A stretch of DNA of 64,000 nucleotides from positions 18,118 to 82,117 of the forward strand of contig CAJURN010000013.1 in assembly GCA_910589055.1 (NCBI GenBank), written 5' to 3'. A program made the position numbers and the translations under genes. The stretch comes from an uncultured Muribaculaceae bacterium. GTDB lineage: Bacteria > Bacteroidota > Bacteroidia > Bacteroidales > Muribaculaceae. Shown piece after piece: positions 1-8,070 of the stretch (position 1 is its first letter; each line of letters starts with the position of its first letter). A model generated the notes under the pieces. It was not told the origin of the DNA, did no database searches, and saw only the letters and a program-made list of their open reading frames with translations.

Positions 1-1
1 T

Positions 2-142
2 ACCGCCAAGTGCTACGGCGGCGACATCTCCCGAAAGCGCAAGCTGCTCGAAAAGCAGAAGAAAGGCAAGAAGCGCATGAAGCAGATCGGCTCGGTGGAA
101 GTGCCCCAGAAGGCCTTCCTCGCCGTCCTCAAGCTCGACTAA
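2..142 (+). CDS. lepA: Translation elongation factor 4 (LepA), C-terminal end, partial
   Basis: Only the last 46 codons are in the window. The peptide starts TAKCYGGDISRKRKLLEKQ, continues with a lysine-rich KKGKKRMKQ stretch and ends in QKAFLAVLKLD before TAA. This is the characteristic C-terminal domain of EF4/LepA, a ribosome-associated GTPase that promotes back-translocation or assists initiation. The GTPase domains lie upstream, outside the window. Identification rests on the conserved C-terminal motif alone but is quite specific. Confidence 0.9.
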   Translation, partial: TAKCYGGDISRKRKLLEKQKKGKKRMKQIGSVEVPQKAFLAVLKLD

Positions 143-169
143 GCCCTGATTAAAAATTCAGAAAGATAC

Positions 170-227
170 AAAGCGCCGGAAAAGTTTGCATGATTGAAAA
201 AAAATGCCTACCTTTGCGGCGCTTTTT
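170..227 (+). terminator. Possible lepA terminator overlapping the rplY promoter
   Basis: AAAGCGCCG (170-178) is the exact reverse complement of CGGCGCTTT (217-225), which runs into a short T tract. The 38-nt loop is long and contains the rplY promoter, so this could be a weak terminator for lepA or chance. The right arm would also sit at the very 5' end of the rplY transcript. Confidence 0.3.
185..216 (+). promoter_or_regulatory. rplY promoter (Bacteroidota-type)
   Basis: The -7 box TACCTTTG at 209-216 matches TAnnTTTG exactly. A TTTG lies roughly 20 bp upstream as the -33 box. The transcript would start near 223 and give a leader of about 75 nt before the rplY ATG at 300. Confidence 0.65.
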
Positions 228-299
228 AGCATCCCGTGTGATGGGAAATTAAGGAGCAAAACTTAATTTTGAGTAACACAACAAAACAAACAAAACACA

Positions 300-950
300 A
301 TGAAAGTATTTAAGTTGGCCGCAGAACCCCGCGTAGCCCTTGGCAAGAAAGCCACCAAAGCACTCCGTAGCGAATCCAAAATCCCCGTAGTACTTAACGG
401 CGGCGAAACAGTAGAACTCCCCTACACCGGCACCCTCAAGCCCGGTGAAAAGCTCGTGGAAATCGGCAACGGCAAAGGTCTTATCACAACTGACCTCACT
501 GTATCTCAGGACGCAGTTCGCAAGCTCATCTACACTCCCGACATTTTCGCAATCGAACTCGACGTTAACGGTGAAACACGCATGGCCGTCCTCAAGGACA
601 TCCAGTTCCACCCCGTAAAGGATACCGTTCTCCATATCGACCTCCTCGAAGCTAAGGAAGGCAAACCCGTAGTTCTCGAAGTTCCCGTGAAGCTCGAAGG
701 CCACGCCGAAGGTGTTAAGGCCGGTGGTAAGCTCACCCTCTCCATGAAGAAGCTCCGTGTGAAAGCTCCCTACACTGCAATTCCCGAACGTCTCGTTATC
801 AACGTTGACAACCTCGGCCTTGGCAAGACTCTCCAGGTAGGCGAACTCCACTTCGAAGGTCTCGAACTCGTCAACGCAAAGAACGCAGTTGTTTGCGCCG
901 TTCAGCTCACCCGTGCCGCACGTGGTGCCGCTGCAGCCGCCAATAAATAA
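300..950 (+). CDS. rplY: 50S ribosomal protein L25 (bL25), CTC long form
   Basis: This 216-aa protein begins MKVFKLAAEPRVALGKKATK, the usual start of the 5S rRNA-binding L25 domain (about residues 1-95). The two-domain TL5/CTC beta domain follows (about 100-190; LEVPVKLEGHAEGVKAGG) and ends in a short alanine-rich tail. It binds 5S rRNA in the central protuberance of the large subunit. The length fits the long CTC form rather than the 94-aa E. coli form. It is followed 8 bp later by pth, and an rplY-pth pair is a common arrangement. Its own promoter lies at 185-216. Confidence 0.96.
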   Translation: MKVFKLAAEPRVALGKKATKALRSESKIPVVLNGGETVELPYTGTLKPGEKLVEIGNGKGLITTDLTVSQDAVRKLIYTPDIFAIELDVNGETRMAVLKDIQFHPVKDTVLHIDLLEAKEGKPVVLEVPVKLEGHAEGVKAGGKLTLSMKKLRVKAPYTAIPERLVINVDNLGLGKTLQVGELHFEGLELVNAKNAVVCAVQLTRAARGAAAAANK

Positions 951-958
951 TATTGCCG

Positions 959-1522
959 ATGAAATACCTGATTGTCGGGCTCGGAAACATCGGAAACGAG
1001 TATGCCGATACCCGTCACAACATAGGATTTATGATATTGGATGCCTTTGCGGAGGCATCCAATATTTCTTTTTCGACCGAACGATACGGCGACGTTGCCC
1101 GTACACGGTTGAAAAACAAACAGCTCGTGCTCCTGAAACCCTCCACCTACATGAATCTCAGCGGCAACGCCGTGCGCTACTGGAAGGAAAAGGAAGGCAT
1201 AGAGCTTGAGAACATACTTGTGCTCGTGGATGACATCGCACTGCCCTTCGGCGCCGTCCGCCTTAAGCCCAAAGGCAGCGATGCCGGACACAACGGCCTG
1301 AAAAACATAGCCCAGATGCTCGGCACCCAAAGCTATCCCCGGCTCCGCTTCGGCGTCGGAAACGACTTTCCCCGCGGTTGCCAGATCGACTATGTTTTAG
1401 GCACCTTCCCTCCCGAAGAGCGCAAGGAACTGCCCGCGCGCATCGACGTTGCCATCGAAGCGATGAAAGAATTCGTTCTCGCCGGAATGGAAAACGCAAT
1501 GTGCAAGTTCAACAACAAGTAG
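959..1522 (+). CDS. pth: Peptidyl-tRNA hydrolase
   Basis: This 187-aa enzyme hydrolyses the ester bond of peptidyl-tRNAs released from stalled ribosomes, recycling tRNA. The N-terminus MKYLIVGLGNIGNEYADTRH carries the Pth signature with the catalytic His of the TRHN motif and the conserved Asn. KPSTYMNLSG, LVLVDDIALPFG and GGHNGL-like (DAGHNGLKNI) motifs follow in the usual order. A TTG six bases upstream could extend it by two residues, but ATG at 959 gives the canonical MKYL start. It lies in a translation-related cluster directly after rplY and 20 bp before the S4-domain gene. Confidence 0.97.
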   Translation: MKYLIVGLGNIGNEYADTRHNIGFMILDAFAEASNISFSTERYGDVARTRLKNKQLVLLKPSTYMNLSGNAVRYWKEKEGIELENILVLVDDIALPFGAVRLKPKGSDAGHNGLKNIAQMLGTQSYPRLRFGVGNDFPRGCQIDYVLGTFPPEERKELPARIDVAIEAMKEFVLAGMENAMCKFNNK

Positions 1523-1542
1523 CCCGCACCATACCCCCACAC

Positions 1543-2001
1543 ATGCCCTCAGAAGTAAGAATTGACAAATGGACCTGGGCGATGCGCATATTCAAGACGC
1601 GAACCATCGCCACCGAAGCCTGCAAGAAAGGCCGAGTTACATTAGGCGACTCCCCTATGCCGGTGAAGCCGTCACGCACAATCAAGGTCGGCGACATCGT
1701 GAAGGTGCGCAAGCCGCCGGTGACATATTCCTTCCGCGTGTTGGCTCTGACCGAAAACCGACTCGGAGCCAAACTCGTGCCGCAGTATATGGAAAACGTG
1801 ACCCCGCAGGACCAGCTCGACCTTCTTGAAGTGGTGAAGATTGCCGGATTCGTCGACCGCCGCAAGGGTCTCGGACGCCCCACAAAGCGCGAGGGCCGCG
1901 AACTTGCCAAGTTCACCGGCGACATCTACGACCCGACTCTCGATGACGACGGCTGGGATTTTGACTTCGATTTTGACGATTCCGAAGATGGCATTGATTG
2001 A
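1543..2001 (+). CDS. S4-domain RNA-binding protein (Hsp15-like)
   Basis: This 152-aa protein has an S4 RNA-binding fold at residues 5-65 (RIDKWTWAMRIFKTRTIATE, then GRVTLGD and KPSRTIKVGDIV), as in Hsp15, which rescues 50S subunits carrying nascent chains. After a basic RPTKREGR segment the C-terminus is very acidic (DDDGWDFDFDFDDSEDG), unlike the basic tail of E. coli Hsp15. I chose ATG 1543 because an upstream in-frame extension would run back into pth. The end overlaps the next gene by 14 nt, suggesting coupled translation. Confidence 0.88.
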   Translation: MPSEVRIDKWTWAMRIFKTRTIATEACKKGRVTLGDSPMPVKPSRTIKVGDIVKVRKPPVTYSFRVLALTENRLGAKLVPQYMENVTPQDQLDLLEVVKIAGFVDRRKGLGRPTKREGRELAKFTGDIYDPTLDDDGWDFDFDFDDSEDGID

Positions 2002-2788
2002 AATTACAAGTCTCGACCATCCGGGAGTTGAAATCTTCGGCAAACTCACCGAATCACAGCTCCGAAACCGTCTCGACCCCGGAAAGGGCATATTCATAGC
2101 CGAGAGTCCGAAAGTGATACGCGTGGCTCTGTCCAAGGGCTACACTCCCGTGGCATTGCTATGCGAACGGCGCCACATCACAGGCGACGCCGCCGACATA
2201 ATCGCCGAATGTGGCGACATACCCGTATATACCGGCGAGCGCGACCTGCTCGCAAGCCTCACAGGCTACACTCTCACCCGCGGTGTGCTGTGCGCCATGC
2301 GCCGCCCCATGCCCACGCCCATAGCCGACGTTTGCCGGGATGCAAGCCGCGTTGTCGTGGTCGACGGCGTGGTCGATACTACCAACATCGGCGCCATATT
2401 CCGCTCGGCAGCTGCCTTGGGCATCGACGCCGTGCTTCTCACCCCCACTTCCTGCGACCCTCTCAACCGCCGCTCCATCCGTGTGTCGATGGGCTCGGTA
2501 TTTCTTGTGCCATGGACGTGGGTGGATGACCCCGTGAAAGACCTTTCGGAACTCGGCTTCAAGACCGCTGCGATGGCGCTGCGCGACAATTCGGTATCAA
2601 TCGACGATCCCGGCCTGTGCTCCGAGTCCAAGCTCGCAATCATAATGGGCACCGAGGGCGACGGGCTGGCCGACAAGGTGATTGACGGTGCCGACTACGT
2701 TGTGCGCATCCCGATGTCGCACGACGTCGACTCCCTGAATGTGGCAGCGGCGGCCGCTGTCGCTTTCTGGCAACTGCGCCGCCGCTGA
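1988..2788 (+). CDS. SpoU/TrmH-family RNA 2'-O-methyltransferase
   Basis: This 266-aa SPOUT enzyme probably methylates ribose 2'-OH groups in rRNA or tRNA using SAM. Motif 1 is DGVVDTTNIGAIFRSAAALG (Asn and Arg conserved), motif 2 is IIMGTEGDGL and motif 3 is IPMSHDVDSLNVAAAAAVA, the SAM-binding trefoil knot. The N-terminal region resembles the SpoU substrate-binding domain (IFIAESPKVIRVAL). Start ATG 1988 lies inside the end of the S4-domain gene and gives the normal family length. The exact substrate (23S rRNA G2251 or tRNA) cannot be read from the sequence. Confidence 0.9.
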   Translation: MALIEITSLDHPGVEIFGKLTESQLRNRLDPGKGIFIAESPKVIRVALSKGYTPVALLCERRHITGDAADIIAECGDIPVYTGERDLLASLTGYTLTRGVLCAMRRPMPTPIADVCRDASRVVVVDGVVDTTNIGAIFRSAAALGIDAVLLTPTSCDPLNRRSIRVSMGSVFLVPWTWVDDPVKDLSELGFKTAAMALRDNSVSIDDPGLCSESKLAIIMGTEGDGLADKVIDGADYVVRIPMSHDVDSLNVAAAAAVAFWQLRRR

Positions 2789-2803
2789 TAGGGCTTGCAT
2801 GAG

Positions 2804-2823
2804 CGACCTCCGGTCAGAGGTCG
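2804..2823. terminator. Hairpin at the 3' ends of converging genes
   Basis: CGACCTC / GAGGTCG form a perfect 7-bp stem around a 6-nt loop, between the convergent methyltransferase gene and the 53-aa minus-strand gene, whose stop codon lies in the loop. There is no clear T run on either side, so termination strength is uncertain. Confidence 0.4.
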
Positions 2824-2975
2824 TTGTTACGCGGATTGTTGTTGAGAGTGCGGGTGCGCTCCTTTACGAGTTTCGCATCCACCTTTTCATCATCGCTTTC
2901 ATTTACAGCCATTCCGGGATATTTGTCGGTTGCGGCATCAATATCCTGCTGTGTGCTTTTTTTCTTGTCGCTCAT
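2814..2975 (-). CDS. Conserved small hydrophilic protein, 53 aa
   Basis: The minus strand reads MSDKKKSTQQDIDAATDKYP and then GMAVNESDDEKVDAKLVKER, ending TRTLNNNPRNNDL before TGA. The peptide is highly charged, has no membrane segment or signal, and from memory resembles short conserved Bacteroidales proteins of unknown function. It lies 70 bp downstream of engB on the opposite side of a small A+T-rich gap. The low complexity is typical of a real soluble small protein rather than an antisense shadow, because no gene lies on the other strand. Function is unknown. Confidence 0.75.
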   Translation of the reverse strand: MSDKKKSTQQDIDAATDKYPGMAVNESDDEKVDAKLVKERTRTLNNNPRNNDL

Positions 2976-3045
2976 ATCGGTAAGTTTTTAATTATTGTAA
3001 TATTGAATTTACAATAAAACAACCGTAGGAGCCCTCCGGTTCGCA

Positions 3046-3648
3046 CTACTGCAAAGGCAGGCGATTCATTTCCTCGATATAATTGAGGATTGCGTCGCGT
3101 CCGCGCCTGTCCTCGCTCGAGGTCTTGAACACGGGCGGCAGCTCCTCCCATCGCTCAAGCAATTCGGCACAATAGTCGGCGATAAGTTTCTTTCCGGCAG
3201 TGGGTGTGAGCTTGTCGAGCTTGGTGAACACGATGCTGAACGGCACTCCGTTCTCGCCGAGCCATTCCATGAATTCGAGGTCGATTTTCTGAGGCTTATG
3301 ACGTGAGTCGATAAGCACAAACAGATTAGTCATCTGCGAACGTCCGGCGATATATCCCTTAATCATCTTCTCAAGTTTCGCACGGTCGTCCTTGCTGCGG
3401 CGAGCGAATCCATAGCCCGGAAGGTCAACGATGTACCAACTCTCATTCACAAGGAAATGGTTGATGAGCATGGTCTTACCCGGGGTCGAGGAAGTCATTG
3501 CGAGGTTCTTCTTGCCGGTAAGCATGTTGATGAGTGACGACTTGCCAACATTGGAACGACCGATGAAGGCATATTCATGCATATTCTCCGACGGACATTT
3601 ATCCACCGTCGGACTACTTATAACGAAACGTGCTGTATTTATAATCAT
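3046..3648 (-). CDS. engB: Ribosome biogenesis GTPase EngB (YihA/YsxC)
   Basis: This 200-aa TRAFAC GTPase is needed for late assembly of the 50S subunit. The G1 motif GRSNVGKSSLIN is near residue 30, G3 DLPGYGFA near 75, G4 TKLDK near 140 and G5 SSE near 175. The start at 3648 gives MIINTARFVISSPTVDKCP, which fits the family N-terminus. It has its own -7 box (TACCTTTG, 3686-3693) between it and the upstream GH20 gene. Confidence 0.96.
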   Translation of the reverse strand: MIINTARFVISSPTVDKCPSENMHEYAFIGRSNVGKSSLINMLTGKKNLAMTSSTPGKTMLINHFLVNESWYIVDLPGYGFARRSKDDRAKLEKMIKGYIAGRSQMTNLFVLIDSRHKPQKIDLEFMEWLGENGVPFSIVFTKLDKLTPTAGKKLIADYCAELLERWEELPPVFKTSSEDRRGRDAILNYIEEMNRLPLQ

Positions 3649-3685
3649 TTTCTTCTTTAATCCTTAATTTTAATATATAACACTG

Positions 3686-3693
3686 CAAAGGTA
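3686..3693 (-). promoter_or_regulatory. engB -7 promoter box
   Basis: On the minus strand the sequence is TACCTTTG, an exact TAnnTTTG match, identical to the rplY box. The region 20 bp further upstream is T-rich but lacks a clear TTG. The leader to the engB ATG would be about 30 nt. Confidence 0.5.
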
Positions 3694-3719
3694 GGGATTT
3701 GCCTTGGATTGAAGAAAAG

Positions 3720-5354
3720 TTAACGTATGCGTTCGATGTCGTTGGTGCGGAAGAAGGCATCGTTGTAGCGGGCGCCCCAGAGGTCGTAGCGGTCAAACTG
3801 GGTCTGTATTTTCCGGGCGAAATTGTCCCAGTCTTTCTTATCCTCGGGCGACCAAGCGTTCTCCGACAATGCCGATATTCGCGGAAAGAGCTGATATTCA
3901 GCTTTCCATGTCGTGGGGATGTATTCCGTCCAGAGACTTCCCTGCGCTCCCCATACCAATTCGCGCTCAGGACCTTGCAGAGAGTCCGACACGATTTTGA
4001 AATCATACACTTTTTTCAGATCCAACGGCCCTTTAGGCCCGATTTCGGGCTGAGTACGGCTTTCCTTCATGTTGTAATACGACCAATGGGCGCATGTCAT
4101 TATTGTCTTGTGTCCCGATTTTACGGCATTGACTCCATATTCAGGCTTACGCCAGTTCATGATTATGCAATCGTCGGAAATTCCGCCTTCCAGCACTTCG
4201 TCCCAACCGATGAGCGTCTTGCCCTTGGAGTTGACAACATCCTGCACATAGTGGATGAAATAGCTTTGGAGAGCCTTTTCGTCGGGGATTCCATTCTTAC
4301 GCATGAACTTCTGAGTCTGCTTGCTCTCTTTCCACCATTTTTTGGCACATTCGTCACCTCCGACATGGATGTACTGGCCGGGGAATAGGTCGCACAATTC
4401 GGAGAAAACGTCTTTCAGAAAGTCAAACACCTCGGGGGTGGGAGCGAGGACATTGTTGAACTTGTTGAAGATGCCCCATGTGAGGGCGCACTTCTTTTCC
4501 TCATCGGGCGTGGTGCTGAATTGCGGATATGTCGCGAGCACAGCCATGCAATGTCCGGGAATATCAATTTCGGGAATCACCGTGATGCAGCGGTCGGCGG
4601 CATATTTCACAATCTCACGCACATCGTCGTGAGTGTAGTAGCCCGTGTATGGCATTTCCTTATATTTACCGGGGTAATAGCCTTCAATCTCGCCCTCGCG
4701 TAAAGCGCCCTTGGATGTGAGTTCCGGACGGCATTTCATTTCAATGCGCCATGCCTGGTCGTCGGTAAGATGCCAGTGGAAATAATTGAGCTTGTGAAGC
4801 GCGAGGTAATCAATGTATTTCTTGATAAATTCCACCGGGAAAAAATGCCGCACCACATCAAGGTGCATACCGCGGTAAGAGAAGCGGGGATAGTCGGTAA
4901 TGGTCGAAGCCGGAAGGAAGGGAACAACCCCGGCTCGTGTAGGGAGCATCTGTATAAGGGTCTGCACTCCGTAGAAAACGCCCGGAGCATCATTGCCTTG
5001 TATTACCACACCTTCCCCGGGAATCACCTCAAGGCGGTATCCTCCGGAAACTTCGCCATTGTCAAGATTTTTCAGGCTTATATATTCGGGAGCGCCTTCA
5101 CCGGCTACCGGCAGTGTCTCTATTTGCAACGGGAGTCCGAGATAGCGCTTGGTGTAATCGGCAAGAAAACCGGCATAGACCGCTAACGAAGAATCGGAAA
5201 CGAATACGGGCATATCCCGGGTAATCTTTACCGTGCCTTCGCCGTTGTAAGTAATCTCGACGGGCTCGGGAATTATATTCAGCCGGGGTTCAGCGGCTGC
5301 TGCCGTAAGGGCTGCCGACAAGAGGGTCATGGTAATAAATTGTTTTATGTGCAT
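3720..5354 (-). CDS. Beta-N-acetylhexosaminidase, GH20, secreted
   Basis: This 544-aa protein has a signal peptide (MHIKQFITMTLLSAALTAAA), a GH20b-like N-terminal domain (about 25-150) and a GH20 barrel (about 155-510). The catalytic Asp-Glu pair is visible in HVGGDEC at 334-335, together with GMHLDVVRHFF, WHLTDDQ and EIDIPGH. It would remove terminal GlcNAc or GalNAc from host or microbial glycans in the periplasm or at the surface. The gene diverges from trmN6 and has its own good promoter. No SusCD pair lies next to it, so it looks like a stand-alone enzyme. Confidence 0.95.
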   Translation of the reverse strand: MHIKQFITMTLLSAALTAAAAEPRLNIIPEPVEITYNGEGTVKITRDMPVFVSDSSLAVYAGFLADYTKRYLGLPLQIETLPVAGEGAPEYISLKNLDNGEVSGGYRLEVIPGEGVVIQGNDAPGVFYGVQTLIQMLPTRAGVVPFLPASTITDYPRFSYRGMHLDVVRHFFPVEFIKKYIDYLALHKLNYFHWHLTDDQAWRIEMKCRPELTSKGALREGEIEGYYPGKYKEMPYTGYYTHDDVREIVKYAADRCITVIPEIDIPGHCMAVLATYPQFSTTPDEEKKCALTWGIFNKFNNVLAPTPEVFDFLKDVFSELCDLFPGQYIHVGGDECAKKWWKESKQTQKFMRKNGIPDEKALQSYFIHYVQDVVNSKGKTLIGWDEVLEGGISDDCIIMNWRKPEYGVNAVKSGHKTIMTCAHWSYYNMKESRTQPEIGPKGPLDLKKVYDFKIVSDSLQGPERELVWGAQGSLWTEYIPTTWKAEYQLFPRISALSENAWSPEDKKDWDNFARKIQTQFDRYDLWGARYNDAFFRTNDIERIR

Positions 5355-5386
5355 AATCGTTGTTCAAGGTTAGTTTGATGAAGGGT

Positions 5387-5419
5387 CAAAGATACGAATA
5401 AGTCGAGTGGAAAGCAAAA
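5387..5419 (-). promoter_or_regulatory. GH20 hexosaminidase promoter
   Basis: On the minus strand a TTTG -33 box (complement of 5415-5418) is followed after exactly 20 bp by TATCTTTG (complement of 5387-5394), a full match to the Bacteroidota consensus. It lies back to back with the trmN6 promoter. Confidence 0.75.
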
Positions 5420-5423
5420 TTTA

Positions 5424-5455
5424 TTTTGCATTACCCATGCTTATTCTTAATTTTG
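5424..5455 (+). promoter_or_regulatory. trmN6 promoter, nearly leaderless
   Basis: A TTTTG -33 box (5424-5428) and a TAATTTTG -7 box (5448-5455) are separated by 19 bp. Transcription would start near 5462, only about two bases before the ATG at 5464. Confidence 0.65.
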
Positions 5456-5463
5456 CACGCATA

Positions 5464-6186
5464 ATGGGTTCGTTCAAATTTAAGGACTTCACTCTCCGTG
5501 ATGATAATTGCGGAATGAAAATATGCTCCGACAGCGTGCTGCTGGGCGCGTGGACGTTTGCCACACCCATTCCGGAAGCGTCCGAAATCCGCTCGGTGCT
5601 CGACATCGGCGCCGGCTCGGGATTGCTGTCCCTGCTTGCGGCATCACTGTGTCCCGACGCCATCGTGATAGGCATTGAGATTGAGCAGGGAGCGGCCGAG
5701 GATTCGCGCATCAATTTCTCGGCCTCGCCTTGGGCTGAGCGTCTGCACCTGGTTGAAAGCGACTTTGCCGGATATATTCCCGATGTAGCGCCGGACGTAA
5801 TCATCAGCAACCCGCCCTATTTCGCCACCGGAGAGAAATCGGCCGACACAGCCCGTGCCGGAGCGAGACATGAGGGAGCGCTCACCTACGCCGGACTTCT
5901 GCGTTACGCCAGCGCGACGCTTGCCCCTGAGGGAGTGCTTTCCATGATATCGCCCGCCGACCGTCGCGACGACATCATTTTCAACGCCGAGATGGAAGGC
6001 CTTAAACTTCGCAGGATCTGCGACGTACGCACATCGCTCCGCAAACCGCCACAACGGACGATGTGGCTCTTCAGCCGCAACGACGGCCCAATCGAACATC
6101 AGGAAATAAGCATCCGCGACGCATCCGGAAATTACTCGCCGGAATACCGGCGTCTGGTAGAGCCAATCTATGCCTGGATGCCATAA
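5464..6186 (+). CDS. trmN6: tRNA1(Val) (adenine37-N6)-methyltransferase
   Basis: This 240-aa class I SAM-dependent N6-adenine methyltransferase starts MGSFKFKDFTLRDDNCGMKI. It has motif I VLDIGAGSGLLSLL (about residues 48-61) and the catalytic motif IV ISNPPYF (about 112). It would methylate A37 of tRNA1(Val). A longer GTG-initiated reading frame starts at 5407, but ATG 5464 gives the family N-terminus and agrees with the promoter. The CPBP protease gene follows after 12 bp, possibly co-transcribed. Confidence 0.9.
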   Translation: MGSFKFKDFTLRDDNCGMKICSDSVLLGAWTFATPIPEASEIRSVLDIGAGSGLLSLLAASLCPDAIVIGIEIEQGAAEDSRINFSASPWAERLHLVESDFAGYIPDVAPDVIISNPPYFATGEKSADTARAGARHEGALTYAGLLRYASATLAPEGVLSMISPADRRDDIIFNAEMEGLKLRRICDVRTSLRKPPQRTMWLFSRNDGPIEHQEISIRDASGNYSPEYRRLVEPIYAWMP

Positions 6187-6198
6187 ACCAAGATTATC

Positions 6199-7077
6199 AT
6201 GTTACAAAAAAAAGACCTTCTTCTCAGCCTTAGCCAGCGCCTGATTCTGCTCGGCTGCCTGTTTATCTTTTGCTACGGCATCACGATGGTGCTCGTGTAT
6301 GTGCTCTCCGGCATGCTCGCGGGCAAGCCGGTGGCGGCCATGCGCATCGGAGCCGTCCTTCAGGATGTGATAGCGTTTATACTGCCCTCGGTCGCCGCCT
6401 GCATGATGATAACCCGCAAGCCCGCCGAACTCATGTGCCTTACTAAGGGAATCAATCTCCGTCAGGCAATATATGTGGTGCTTCTACTGGTGATTTCACT
6501 TCCTGCCATGGAGAGTCTGATCTATCTCAACGAAAACATATCTTTCCCCGAGAGCATGCGCGAATTTGCCCGGATGGCAAGAGAGATGGAAGACCGGGCT
6601 AGCGCCGCAATGCTTGAAATGCTCAAGGACACATCGGTCATCAGCTTGATTTTGAACTTACTTATTGTTGGAGTCGGCGCAGGCGTGTCGGAAGAATTGC
6701 TCTTCCGCGGAACTTTCCAGCGCATACTCACCACCGGCGGCGTCAACCGCCATGTAGCCGTGTGGCTTGTGGCACTTGTATTCAGCGCGCTTCACTTCCA
6801 GCTCTTCGGCTTTGCTCCGCGCGTACTGCTCGGAGCTTATTTCGGCTACCTCCTGCTGTGGTCGGGCAGCATATGGCTTCCGATGCTCGCCCACACGCTC
6901 AACAACAGTATTTTCGTGCTCACAGCATGGTATCAGATGCGCTTCCACCCCGAAGTGCCGTTTTCGGGCGACTCAACCCTTTGGGGCGGGTGGCAGATTG
7001 TATCTTCGGTGGTGCTCACGAGCATACTGCTGATTTCTCTTTATGAATATTGCACCAAACGCAATAATAAAGCGTGA
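6199..7077 (+). CDS. CPBP-family intramembrane metalloprotease
   Basis: This 292-aa polytopic protein has about seven hydrophobic segments. The CPBP/Abi motifs are EELLFRGTFQRI (EExxxR) near residue 160, FSALHF near 197 and HTLNNS near 235, which together form the metal site of CAAX/Rce1-type glutamic or metalloproteases. Bacterial members process membrane peptides or serve in bacteriocin immunity, and the substrate here is unknown. It starts 12 bp after trmN6. Confidence 0.88.
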   Translation: MLQKKDLLLSLSQRLILLGCLFIFCYGITMVLVYVLSGMLAGKPVAAMRIGAVLQDVIAFILPSVAACMMITRKPAELMCLTKGINLRQAIYVVLLLVISLPAMESLIYLNENISFPESMREFARMAREMEDRASAAMLEMLKDTSVISLILNLLIVGVGAGVSEELLFRGTFQRILTTGGVNRHVAVWLVALVFSALHFQLFGFAPRVLLGAYFGYLLLWSGSIWLPMLAHTLNNSIFVLTAWYQMRFHPEVPFSGDSTLWGGWQIVSSVVLTSILLISLYEYCTKRNNKA

Positions 7078-7127
7078 GTGCCCCGCACTTTTTGGGAGAA
7101 TTAACACTAAATGCACGAGTTTTTTTC

Positions 7128-7135
7128 TAATTTTG
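7128..7135 (+). promoter_or_regulatory. -7 box upstream of the thioredoxin-like gene
   Basis: TAATTTTG fits TAnnTTTG and lies 39 bp before the ATG at 7174. No TTG occurs at the ideal -33 spacing, so activity is uncertain. Confidence 0.45.
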
Positions 7136-7173
7136 TGGAATATATCCGAAAACGTACACAAAGATATTATTGA

Positions 7174-8070
7174 ATGAAAAAAACAATTGTCTCCATACTT
7201 GCCGCCGTCATGCTCGTGTGCTCTATGCCGTTCAGAAGCATGGCCGCCGACGGCGACCTCTTTCCCTACCCCGTTCCGCCCGAAGATCTGACGATGCTTC
7301 ACCAGCGATGCAACTATCTGGTGGACAATTTCTGGAAACGCTGCAATTTCAACACAGCCTTTTCCTCAATGGAAAAGCTCAACAACACATTCGGCGACTG
7401 GACCGGATTCATGCCCTACGCCACTCCCGACACCGTTTTCATGGCTATTGACAATCTGCTCGGCAAGGTGAAGAAGTCAGGCCCGCAGACCCTTAAAATA
7501 GCCCGTATGGCCGAAGGATGGCTCTACTCCGACACCGCCGACTTCCGCAGCGAGGAACTTTACCTGCCCTTCGCACGTGCGGCGGCCAACCACAAGAAAA
7601 TTCCTGCCGACGACCGCAAGTACTTCGCAGCACAGGTCAAGGTTATGGAAAGCAGCGCTCCCGGAGCGATACTGCCCGACCTCAAATTCACGAAAAAAGA
7701 CGGAACCGAGGGCAAACTCCACGACGTGAACGCGTCGAGCATCCTCATCGCCTTCGCATCCGACGACTGCATGGATTGCCGCATGGAAGCCGTGCGTCTC
7801 TCGGCCAATCCCGACACCGACACACTTATCAAAGACGGCCGCATACAGGTGCTTTACCTCTTCGTGGCCGACCCGAAATCGGAGGCGTGGAAAGAACGTG
7901 CTGCGTCGCTGCCCGACAACTGGATTGTGGGCGCCATGCCTGATGCAAAGGAATATTTCCGCCTGACCCGCTTCCCGACCTATTGCATAACCGACGAGAA
8001 CCATAAGGTTGCCGTGAGCAATATTGCCATCGACCAGATTCTCAAAGCCTTCAACGTAATGTGCCGATGA
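7174..8070 (+). CDS. Secreted DUF5106-like protein with thioredoxin-like domain
   Basis: This 298-aa protein has a signal peptide ending near SMA-A (residue 25). An alpha-helical N-terminal half resembles the DUF5106 domain of Bacteroidales (LMxHRCNYLVDNFW-type). A thioredoxin-like half follows from about residue 165 (PGAILPDLKF), with a CMDC motif in ASDDCMDCRME in place of the usual CxxC. It probably acts in periplasmic thiol redox chemistry. Its stop overlaps the ATG of mnmA (ATGA), so the two are translationally coupled, an odd pairing of a periplasmic protein with a tRNA thiolase. Confidence 0.7.
   Translation: MKKTIVSILAAVMLVCSMPFRSMAADGDLFPYPVPPEDLTMLHQRCNYLVDNFWKRCNFNTAFSSMEKLNNTFGDWTGFMPYATPDTVFMAIDNLLGKVKKSGPQTLKIARMAEGWLYSDTADFRSEELYLPFARAAANHKKIPADDRKYFAAQVKVMESSAPGAILPDLKFTKKDGTEGKLHDVNASSILIAFASDDCMDCRMEAVRLSANPDTDTLIKDGRIQVLYLFVADPKSEAWKERAASLPDNWIVGAMPDAKEYFRLTRFPTYCITDENHKVAVSNIAIDQILKAFNVMCR

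Noticed and set aside
2739..3017. 92-aa plus-strand frame
   Set aside because: It is antisense to the 53-aa gene and overlaps the methyltransferase; it has no start context.
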